Shown: positions 57,174 to 64,000 of the stretch, in pieces
Layout of the letters: each line of letters opens with the position of its first letter
How positions within the stretch are numbered: the first letter of the stretch is position 1
DNA from: Acidobacteriota bacterium
Lineage (GTDB): Bacteria > Acidobacteriota > JAAYUB01
Length of the DNA stretch: 64,000 nucleotides
NCBI GenBank assembly: GCA_029565065.1
Contig: JAKQOW010000017.1
Span: 62,001-126,000 of the forward strand
Direction of reading: 5' to 3'
Made by a program: the position numbers and the translations under genes
The notes under the pieces: generated by a model
What the model saw: only the letters and a program-made list of their open reading frames with translations
Database searches by the model: none
What the model was told of the DNA's origin: nothing

Positions 57174-60100
57174 GTGGCGATTCCTCCATCGGCCTTGCCT
57201 CCGCGGCGGGCGGCAGGTCTCGTTTTTTCCAGAGCAGATAGATGGCGGGGTAAACCAGCAGTTCCAGGGCAAACGAGGTGAACAGTCCGCCCACCATCGG
57301 GGCGGCCACCCGCTTCATCATGTCGGCGCCGGTGCCGATGCTCCACATGATGGGCATCAGGCCGGCCACCGCCGTGGCCACCGTCATCATCTTGGGCCGG
57401 ATCCGCTTGACGGCGCCGTGGATCACGGCTTCGCGGAGCTCGGCCAGGTTGTTCAGCCGGTTCCGCCGCCGGGCGTCGTCGTGGGCCAGATCCAGGTACA
57501 GCAGCATGAACACACCCGTCTCCGCATCAAGCCCCATCAGGGCGATCATGCCCACCCAGACAGCCACCGAGATGTGAAAGCCCAATAGATAGAGCAGCCA
57601 GATCGCGCCCACCAGGGAGAACGGCACCGCCAGCAGCACCAGCAGCGTCTTGAACGTGGAGCGGGTGTTCAGGTAGAGCAGGACGAAAATCAGGAACAGG
57701 GTCAGGGGCACCACCAGCTTGAGGCGCTTCTGAACACGGAGCATGTTCTCGTACTGGCCGCTCCAAAGCAACGAGTAACCCGTCGGCAGGTTCAGTTCCC
57801 GGTCCATGGCGGCTTTGGCTTCGGCCACGTAGGAGCCGATGTCGCGGCCCGCCACGTCCACGTAGACATAGCCGGCCAGCATGCCATTCTCATTGCGGAT
57901 CATCGCCGGACCGGCGGTCAGCCGGAGGTCGGCCACCGCCGACACGGGCACGGTGAAGCCTCGGGGTGTCGACAGGAGGATCCGGCCCAGCTGGTCCAGC
58001 TCGGCGCGGAGGTCGCGCGGGTAGCGCAGATTGATGCTGTACCGCTCCCGGCCCTCGACGGTGGTGCCGACGGTCTCGCCCCCGACGGCGGCCATGATCA
58101 CCATCTGGAGGTCGTCCACGGTCAGGCCGTACCGGGCCAGATCCTGGCGCCTGGGCTCGAAGTCGAGAAAGTATCCGCCGGCGGCCCTCTCGGCGAAGAC
58201 ACTGCGGGTGCCGGGCAGCGGCTGGAGGATCTGCTCGATCCGACCGCCCAGCCGCTGGATCTCCGCCAGGTCGCCGCCCAGCACCTTGATGCCCACGGGG
58301 GTGCGCACCCCGGTGGAAAGCATGTCGATGCGCGCCTTGATGGGCATGGTCCAGGCATTGGTGTTGCCGGGAATGCGCATGGACCGGTCCATTTCGTCCA
58401 CCAGCTCATCCCAGGAGATCCGGTCGGGCCAGATGGGGCGCAGGATCGCCTGCAAGGGGGCCGGCGCCCAATCGGAGTACCAGCGGGGCTTGGGCCGCCA
58501 CTGCTCCGGCGGCTTGAGCTGGACCACCGTTTCCATCATGGAGAACGGCGCCGGGTCGGTGGCGGTATCGGCCCGGCCCGCCTTGCCGTGGACGCTGACC
58601 ACCTCGGGGAAAGCCATGAGGGTTCGGTCCTGCAGCTCCATGAGCCGCTGGGCCTCGGTGACCGAAATCCCCGGCAGGGTGGTGGGCATGTAGAGGATCG
58701 TTCCCTCGTTGAGGGGGGGCATGAACTCCGTGCCCAGTTTGAGGTAAACCGGCACGGTAGCCGCCATGACCAGGACCGCGCCCACGATGACCGTCTTGGG
58801 GAAGCGCAGCACCAGCCGGCAGGGACGCTCGTACAGCCAGAACAGCACTCGGCTCACGGGATGGCGCTCCTCGGGGTAGTAGCGTCCTACGAGAAAGGCG
58901 GTCGCCACACCGGCCAGCCAGCGCGGCCGGAACCGGAACGGGTGCATTCGGGAAAAGAGCATGCGCACGGCCGGGTCCAGCGTGACCGCCAGAAGCGCCG
59001 CCAGCGCCATGGTCAGCGTCTTGGTGTACGCCAGGGGCTTGAACAGGCGCCCCTCCTGATCCACCAGGGTGAAGATGGGCAGGAACGAGACGGCGATCAC
59101 CAGCAGCGAGAAGAACACCGACGGACCGACTTCCTTCATCGCCTCCAGCCGGACCCGGTGGAAGTCCCCTCGACCGCCCTCCGCCTGCCAATGCTCCAGT
59201 TTCTTGTAGGCGTTCTCCACTTCGACGATGGCGCCGTCCACCAGGACGCCGATGGAAATGGCGATGCCCGCAAGGCTCATGATGTTGGAGGAGATGCCCC
59301 AGTGGTACATGGGGATGAATGCCAGCACCACCGACACGGGTATGGTGATGATGGGTACGACGGCCGATGGGAAATGCCACAGGAAAAACAGGATGACCAC
59401 GCAGACGATGATCATTTCGAGGATGAGATCGCCCTTGAGATTATTGATGGCCTGCTGGATCAACTCCGAGCGGTCGTAGGTGGTGACGATCTCCACGCCC
59501 TCCGGCAGCGAGCCGCGCATCTCGTGCAGGCGCTGCTTCACCCGCTCGATGACGGCGAGCGCGTTTTCGCCGTGGCGCATCACCACGATGCCGCCCACGG
59601 CGTCCCCGTTGCCGTTGAGGTCGGCCAGGCCGCGCCGGATCTGCGGACCGAGGCTCACCGCGGCCACGTCGCCGAGGCGTACCGGAGTGCCCCCGGGCAC
59701 GGTCCGCAGCACGATCTGCTCCAGGTCTTCGGGGTGCCGGACATACCCCCGGCCGCGGACCATGTACTCGGTGCCGGACCACTCCAGCAACCGTCCCCCC
59801 ACCTCGTTGTTGCTCCGGCGGACCGCCTCCGCGATCTCCATGATGGAGAGGTTGTAGGCCTGCAGCCGGTTGGGATCGACAGTGATCTGGTACTGCTTCT
59901 GGAATCCGCCGATGCCGGCCACCTCGGCCACGCCGGGGACGCTCTGCAGCGCGTAGCGCAGGTACCAGTCCTGGTAGGACCGCAACTCGGCCAGATTGTG
60001 GGTGCCGCTTCGGTCCACCAGCGCGTACTGGAAGACCCAGCCCACTCCGGTGGCGTCCGGGCCGAGTTCCGTCCGCACCCCCTCGGGCAGACTTCCCTGG

Positions 60101-60447
60101 ATCTTGGACAAGTACTCGAGCACCCGACTGCGGGCCCAGTACAGGTCGGTGCCGTCTTCGAAAATGACATAGACGTAGGAGAAGCCAAAATCGGAAAAAC
60201 CGCGGATGGCCTTGACCTGGGGGGCGCCCAACAGCGCGGAGACGATGGGATAGGTGACCTGGTCCTCCAGGATGTCGGGGCTGCGGTCCCACCGGGAGTA
60301 GACGATGACCTGGGTGTCGCTCAGGTCCGGGATGGCGTCCAGGGGGATGTTCTGGATGGCATAGCCGGCGTAGACCAGCGCCACCGCCGCCAGCAGGATC
60401 ACCAGCAGCCGGTATTCGACGCTGAATTCGATGAGCCGTCCGATCAT
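57163..60447 (-). CDS. cusA: Cu(I)/Ag(I) efflux RND pump CusA
   Basis: 1094 residues. It expels Cu(I)/Ag(I) from periplasm or cytosol with proton import, in a tripartite complex. The three methionines of the E. coli CusA site (M573, M623, M672) are retained as M587 (ILYMPTTLPG), M637 (SMMETVVQL) and M709 (RIDMLSTG), pointing to copper/silver rather than zinc/cobalt. An insert of about 23 residues (RWYSDWAPAPLQAILRP) separates the last two. The conserved start MIGRLIEFSVEYR is at 60447; upstream open frame is not conserved. Next comes a 35-base gap after the cusB gene. Confidence 0.95.
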   Translation of the reverse strand: MIGRLIEFSVEYRLLVILLAAVALVYAGYAIQNIPLDAIPDLSDTQVIVYSRWDRSPDILEDQVTYPIVSALLGAPQVKAIRGFSDFGFSYVYVIFEDGTDLYWARSRVLEYLSKIQGSLPEGVRTELGPDATGVGWVFQYALVDRSGTHNLAELRSYQDWYLRYALQSVPGVAEVAGIGGFQKQYQITVDPNRLQAYNLSIMEIAEAVRRSNNEVGGRLLEWSGTEYMVRGRGYVRHPEDLEQIVLRTVPGGTPVRLGDVAAVSLGPQIRRGLADLNGNGDAVGGIVVMRHGENALAVIERVKQRLHEMRGSLPEGVEIVTTYDRSELIQQAINNLKGDLILEMIIVCVVILFFLWHFPSAVVPIITIPVSVVLAFIPMYHWGISSNIMSLAGIAISIGVLVDGAIVEVENAYKKLEHWQAEGGRGDFHRVRLEAMKEVGPSVFFSLLVIAVSFLPIFTLVDQEGRLFKPLAYTKTLTMALAALLAVTLDPAVRMLFSRMHPFRFRPRWLAGVATAFLVGRYYPEERHPVSRVLFWLYERPCRLVLRFPKTVIVGAVLVMAATVPVYLKLGTEFMPPLNEGTILYMPTTLPGISVTEAQRLMELQDRTLMAFPEVVSVHGKAGRADTATDPAPFSMMETVVQLKPPEQWRPKPRWYSDWAPAPLQAILRPIWPDRISWDELVDEMDRSMRIPGNTNAWTMPIKARIDMLSTGVRTPVGIKVLGGDLAEIQRLGGRIEQILQPLPGTRSVFAERAAGGYFLDFEPRRQDLARYGLTVDDLQMVIMAAVGGETVGTTVEGRERYSINLRYPRDLRAELDQLGRILLSTPRGFTVPVSAVADLRLTAGPAMIRNENGMLAGYVYVDVAGRDIGSYVAEAKAAMDRELNLPTGYSLLWSGQYENMLRVQKRLKLVVPLTLFLIFVLLYLNTRSTFKTLLVLLAVPFSLVGAIWLLYLLGFHISVAVWVGMIALMGLDAETGVFMLLYLDLAHDDARRRNRLNNLAELREAVIHGAVKRIRPKMMTVATAVAGLMPIMWSIGTGADMMKRVAAPMVGGLFTSFALELLVYPAIYLLWKKRDLPPAAEARPMEESPHEA

Positions 60448-60482
60448 GACTGATCCATCTCCCGGGAACCTGTTCCCGGCTC

Positions 60483-61997
60483 TCAATGCGAGTGGGTGAC
60501 AGCCGCCAGTGCCGCTCGGAGCGAGGATTCGGAATCGATGAGGAAGTTGGCGGAGGTGACCACCCGCTCGCCGCCAGCCAATCCGGCCAGCACCTCGTAG
60601 TAGCCGTCGGTGCGGGCGCCGAGCCGGAGTTCGCGGGGGACCAGCCGCCCGTCGGCGGCCTCGACGAAGGCGTAGTCCCGCGTCCCCGTCCGCATGACCG
60701 CCCCATCGGGCACCACCAGCCGGTCGCCCATGTCGAAGCGGAGCCGGGCGTCGGCGTACATCTCCGGCTTGAGGGTCATGCCGGGATTGGCGATTTCCAT
60801 CCGCGCCCGCAGCGTGCGGGTTTGCGGATCCAGCACGGGGTCGATGAAACTGATGCGGCCGCGGAAGGTGCGGTCGCCCAGGTAGGGCAGACTCAGCTCC
60901 ACCCGCGTCCCCACACGGACAAATGCCAGGTCGGTCTCGTACAGGTCCACCAGGCCCCACAGTCGCGACAGATCCGCCACGACCAGGAGCGATTCGCCGG
61001 CCATGACCCGTTGGCCCGCCAGCACGGTTTTCTCCAGCACATAGCCCGAGGCCGGGGCATAGACCGTGAGCGTTTTCTCGATCTGCCCGGTGGCTTCGAT
61101 CCGGGCGATCTGTTCGGGCGTGATGTCCCAGAGCCGCAGCCGCCGGCGGGCGGCTTCAATCAGGTCGGTTCCTCCGCGGGCCACCGAATCCAGAGGGCTG
61201 GCGGCCAGTTGGCGGGACATGGCCAGGGCGGTGAGCAATTCCTGTTGGGTGGCCACCAGCTCGGGGCTGTACACCGTCAGCAGCGGCTGACCGCGCTTCA
61301 CGAACTGACCGGTGACGTTGACGTGGAGAGTGTCCACCCACCCTTCCACCTTGGTGGAGACGCGGGTGAGCCGAGTTTCGTCCGCGGTGAGCCGGGCCGA
61401 CGTGCGGGTCTCCCGGACGATGGGCCGGTGTTCCACCTCGCCGAGGGTGACTCCCAGGCGGCGGCGGTTTTCCGGGCTCAGCGAGACGGGGGCCAGTCCC
61501 GCGGGCGGGTCGACGGCGTCCAGATCCGCCGGGAAGGCTGCTGCTCCGTGTCCGTGCTTCGACGGCGCCTTGGCGGGAGGGTGCGACGGTTGGTCCTGTC
61601 CCGGCTCTGCAGGCGGCTCATCCAGTATTTCCAGATACATGTTGCATTTGGGGCAGCGGTCCCGTTTGTCCGAGGTGATCTCCGGGTGCATGGGGCAGGC
61701 GTACGGTCCTTTTTTGGCCATGGTCCTCGAAGCCGGTTGTTCGGCCGACCGCTCGGTATGGTCGGCGGTGGAGTGTTTGGCCCCTTCGGCTTCATGGATG
61801 GGGACGAGGTTCATGCCGCAGATGGGACACTCACCGGGCTTGTCGGAAACCACCGTCGGATGCATGGGGCAGTGGTACTGTTTGGCTTCCGCGGAGGTGC
61901 TGCCGCATCCCGCCAGAACGGCCAGCGCGGCTGCCAGGATGACGATGCCGGCTGCGGCGAACGGCCAGCGTCTATGGTTCCAGAACACAGTTTTCAT
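60483..61997 (-). CDS. cusB: Cus-type periplasmic adaptor with two heavy-metal binding domains
   Basis: 504 residues, start 61997 with GGAGG upstream and ATGA overlap with the TolC stop. The N-terminus has a lipoprotein signal (LAALAVLAGCGS). Two metal-binding domains follow, each CPMHP...CPxC: HCPMHPTVVSDKPGECPICGM and ACPMHPEITSDKRDRCPKCNM. After a His/Pro linker the usual adaptor body (VEGWVDTLHVNVTGQFVKRGQ, YSPELVATQQELLTA hairpin). It links CusA to the TolC channel and may deliver metal. The C-terminus ends HSH, and the double domain is more than the single domain in E. coli CusB/CusF. Confidence 0.94.
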   Translation of the reverse strand: MKTVFWNHRRWPFAAAGIVILAAALAVLAGCGSTSAEAKQYHCPMHPTVVSDKPGECPICGMNLVPIHEAEGAKHSTADHTERSAEQPASRTMAKKGPYACPMHPEITSDKRDRCPKCNMYLEILDEPPAEPGQDQPSHPPAKAPSKHGHGAAAFPADLDAVDPPAGLAPVSLSPENRRRLGVTLGEVEHRPIVRETRTSARLTADETRLTRVSTKVEGWVDTLHVNVTGQFVKRGQPLLTVYSPELVATQQELLTALAMSRQLAASPLDSVARGGTDLIEAARRRLRLWDITPEQIARIEATGQIEKTLTVYAPASGYVLEKTVLAGQRVMAGESLLVVADLSRLWGLVDLYETDLAFVRVGTRVELSLPYLGDRTFRGRISFIDPVLDPQTRTLRARMEIANPGMTLKPEMYADARLRFDMGDRLVVPDGAVMRTGTRDYAFVEAADGRLVPRELRLGARTDGYYEVLAGLAGGERVVTSANFLIDSESSLRAALAAVTHSH

Positions 61998-63352
61998 GGT
62001 GAAACCTCCAAGGGGATTGCCGATCCCGCAGGTGCCGGCAGCGGCGCGGGTTCGGCGGGCGAATTGGTCCGGAGCCCCGGCAGGACGGCCTGCGCCCGCG
62101 CCATCGCTTCCTGATAGCCGCCCAGCGCCATGATCTCCATCCCCTGCCATTCGAAATAGGCGGTCAAGGCCTGGACGAGAAAGTCGAAATCCACCTGTTG
62201 GGCGCTGTAGGCCGCCAATGCGGATTCGTAGGCGAGCCGGCCTTGCAGGAGGAGACCGTCGCGGTAAAGGGAGACGGTCCGCTGGGCGCTGGCGGCCGAT
62301 TGCCAGGCCGCGGTGAGGCGGTAGCGGGCGTCGACCAGGGCTTGCCGGACTTCCAATTGGGCTCCGGTCTGAAGGCGGAGCGCCTCTTCAAGAGCCGGGC
62401 GGTACCGGTCGTTCCGATGAAGAAAGGGGAGGGTGAAGCCGAGGCGGACCGCCATGAAGCTGTCGCCGCCCATGCTCATATCACGAAAGCGGGCGCCTAC
62501 CCCCACCATGGTGTCGGACTTGAAATCCGCTCGGGCGCGGACGATCCCGGCATCGGCGATCCCGGCCTCGCTGCGGGCCCGGCGCACCGCCGGCGCCTCG
62601 CGGTCCAGCCGGGCCAGCAGGCCGTCCAGCGGCGGCAATTCCGACGGATCGCCCAGCCGGACGGCGTCCACGGTTTCTCGGTGGGCGGGCCGGCCGGTCA
62701 GGCCGTCGAGCTGGGCCAGGATCACCGCCTCCTGCCGGCGCAGCTCTTCCCGGGTGATGGAGACGCGGGTGACCGCGGCCTGGGACGCCAGGACGTCCGC
62801 CATGCTGCCGCGCCCCACCGAGTAGGCGGCCAAGGCGGCCTGGGCGGCTCCGGCCAACGCCTCGTCCAGCCGGTCCTGGAGCTCCAGCAGCCGGCGCATC
62901 GTCGCCAGCCGATAGGCGGATTCCCGGACGTCGGCGGCCAGCGTTGCCTCCATCTCCTCCAGGCGGGCGTGGGTCGCCGCGGCTTCGGCCCGCGCCGCTT
63001 CCTGCTCCGCCCGCCGCTTGTCGCCGGCGGGCAGCATCTGGCTGATCCCCACGCCGACCCCGGTGGTCAGGGCGTCCACGGGATCGGGCACCGGCAGGCG
63101 GATGTTCATCCACTCGACTTCCACGGTGGGATCCGGCAGCGCGCCGGCTCGCACCATCGCTTGGCGGGCGGCCAGGATGGTTTGCCGTTGGGCCTGGAGG
63201 CCGGGGTTGTGGGCCACGGCATCCGCCACGAGTGTGTCCACCGGATTGGCAGATTGTCCGGCGGCGGTGGCTCCGGCGGGCACGGCACCGGCCATCATGA
63301 GACAGGCCGAACCGGTGAGTTGAAGCATGAAGATGAACAACCGGCGTATCAT
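61994..63352 (-). CDS. cusC: CusC-like TolC-family outer-membrane channel
   Basis: 452 residues. A signal peptide (GSACLMMAGAVPAGATA) precedes coiled helices and strands (VGVGISQMLPAGDKRRAEQEA, VRLGFTLPFLHRNDRYRPAL) of an outer-membrane efflux protein. AAGGAGGGG lies eight bases before the ATG. First gene of the cus operon; its promoter must be in the 490-base gap to the right. It matches CzcC/CusC-like members rather than the TolC paralogue at 17022-18563, to which it is only distantly similar. Confidence 0.9.
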   Translation of the reverse strand: MIRRLFIFMLQLTGSACLMMAGAVPAGATAAGQSANPVDTLVADAVAHNPGLQAQRQTILAARQAMVRAGALPDPTVEVEWMNIRLPVPDPVDALTTGVGVGISQMLPAGDKRRAEQEAARAEAAATHARLEEMEATLAADVRESAYRLATMRRLLELQDRLDEALAGAAQAALAAYSVGRGSMADVLASQAAVTRVSITREELRRQEAVILAQLDGLTGRPAHRETVDAVRLGDPSELPPLDGLLARLDREAPAVRRARSEAGIADAGIVRARADFKSDTMVGVGARFRDMSMGGDSFMAVRLGFTLPFLHRNDRYRPALEEALRLQTGAQLEVRQALVDARYRLTAAWQSAASAQRTVSLYRDGLLLQGRLAYESALAAYSAQQVDFDFLVQALTAYFEWQGMEIMALGGYQEAMARAQAVLPGLRTNSPAEPAPLPAPAGSAIPLEVSP

Positions 63353-63840
63353 GGGTTGAACCCCTCCTTGGGAAAAAGGGGAGACAAAACGGATGCCAAA
63401 GTTGATAATGTTTGTTTTTTTAGGCGCTTAGGAGGTAACAGGATTTGGGTAGGCAGGAGGATTGTAGACTATTCTTCAACAATCTATATATAGAAATGTG
63501 GATTATCCTTCACCACGAGCAATCGACGGTAGCCGCCACCCAACCGGCATGCACCGGATGACCGGCGCCGGGCAGCCAGGGCCGGGATGCCGATGGTCCA
63601 ACTCTTGGCCGCCGTTAGAAGGTGTACCAGGCGGATGCTGGCGGCGGTGAGCAGGAAGCCGAATCATGTCTGAACGGTGAGGGTGGTGCGGGCATAGGCC
63701 GCATCGGCCGACTCCATCACCGTGGTTGAAAACTTCGTTGAATCGGGCAAAACCGTCATCCCCCCGATCAGCGCCAGCGCGACAGCGTTAGCCGAGAACC
63801 AGGCCGTTGACAAATGGTTCATGCCTTTGGAGCGAGTAAA
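63353..63840. other. 488-base gap upstream of Cus operon
   Basis: No intact gene. The first ~130 bases are AT-rich (TATATATAG at about 63485, several A/T runs) and probably contain the cus promoter, though no convincing -35/-10 pair was found. The rest returns to high GC. On the minus strand, around 63640-63730, the frame encodes ADAAYARTTL then a stop then FGFLLTAAS, which could be a decayed membrane-protein remnant; the evidence is weak. Confidence 0.5.
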
Positions 63841-64000
63841 TTACTTCATGCTTCCCAATGCCGCCGTGAATTCCGCCACCAGATCCTCGACGCTCTCCAG
63901 TCCCGCCGACACGCGCACCAGACCCGGGGTGATCCCCTGTAGTTTTCGCTAAAATCACCGAGCGCTCGATGGGAGGTGCCCCACGGATACGACAGCGTCG
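63841..64000 (-). pseudogene. PLP-dependent Cys/Met metabolism enzyme, frameshifted C-terminus
   Basis: The minus strand encodes WGTSHRALGDFSENYRG in one frame, then GITPGLVRVSAGLESV, EDLVAEFTAALGSMK and stop in another. Both halves match the C-terminus of cystathionine gamma-synthase/O-acetylhomoserine sulfhydrylase-type enzymes. The switch is at a run of four Cs (63934-63937, + strand); one extra base there would restore the frame. It is cut by the window edge. Either a real inactivating frameshift or a homopolymer sequencing error; it is not a shadow, as both frames carry family signatures. Confidence 0.7.

Noticed and set aside
58588-60453. 621-codon plus-strand ORF opposite cusA
   Set aside because: Antisense shadow; cusA is complete with all signature residues.
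63722-63952. 76-codon plus-strand ORF at window end
   Set aside because: Overlaps the frameshifted PLP-enzyme remnant on the minus strand and has no family features.
1-64000. tRNA or rRNA genes
   Set aside because: Intergenic gaps were read for tRNA-like stems and T-loop motifs and for rRNA stretches; none was convincing. A dedicated tRNA scan would settle this.

Overview
This window is high-GC bacterial chromosomal DNA with dense, mostly short-spaced genes. No rRNA, tRNA, CRISPR array, insertion sequence or phage module was recognised. The gene content fits an Acidobacteriota-like organism (Aminicenantes-like lineages included): tandem 800-residue MacB-type permeases, a Ser/Thr kinase with the family-typical MIGRTIGHYRILERIG start, a kinase-WD40 protein, a tungsten-type aldehyde oxidoreductase with its ferredoxin, and two RND pumps that imply a Gram-negative envelope. 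The assignment is inference from gene content only.

Layout. 2-10582 (+): five consecutive paralogous MacB/FtsX-type permeases (first truncated by the window edge) with a small ORF inside the array and another after it; no ATPase is present. 10927-12699 (+): a PEP-synthase/PPDK regulatory kinase-phosphorylase and an orphan LytTR response regulator. 12746-18563 (-): a translationally coupled TolC/adaptor/RND drug-efflux operon, preceded by a DUF4405 membrane protein, an agmatinase-family enzyme and a B12-binding radical SAM protein. 22243-23877 (+): a small Cys-containing protein and a radical SAM/SPASM enzyme, a possible RiPP-like locus. 23894-30319: Ser/Thr kinase-TPR, PH-like membrane protein, TyrA-like dehydrogenase, ECF sigma/anti-sigma/zinc-ribbon operon, holin-like protein. 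30341-33567 (-): YfcC-type transporter, secreted Asp/Glu racemase, EamA exporter. 33730-37253 (-): ferredoxin, AOR and FliB-like N-methylase. 37457-41396 (+): fucose-isomerase-like protein and a nitroreductase/acyltransferase/F420-hydrogenase-beta-like triad. 41359-45468 (-): beta-lactamase-fold hydrolase and a two-gene bd-superfamily-like complex with a fused cytochrome c.

45469-48488: an intergenic patch of 7-8 nt tandem repeats, a homocitrate-synthase-family gene with a candidate leader peptide, and a divergent ACT-domain gene whose start codon sits in a 16-bp palindrome. 48538-54710 (-): amino-acid permease, cation/proton antiporter, kinase-WD40 protein. 54733-63352 (-): a copper/silver Cus-type efflux operon (cusC-cusB-cusA plus an accessory exported protein) followed by two Spy/CpxP-like or otherwise small periplasmic proteins with an intrinsic terminator between them. 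The window ends in a frameshifted PLP-enzyme C-terminus.

Functional themes are envelope transport (two RND systems, permease array, amino-acid transporters), metal and redox handling, and signal transduction by Ser/Thr kinases. Several genes are joined by ATGA or short overlaps, so operon calls are firm where noted. Start sites were chosen from Shine-Dalgarno matches and the position of the first conserved domain, not from experimental data.
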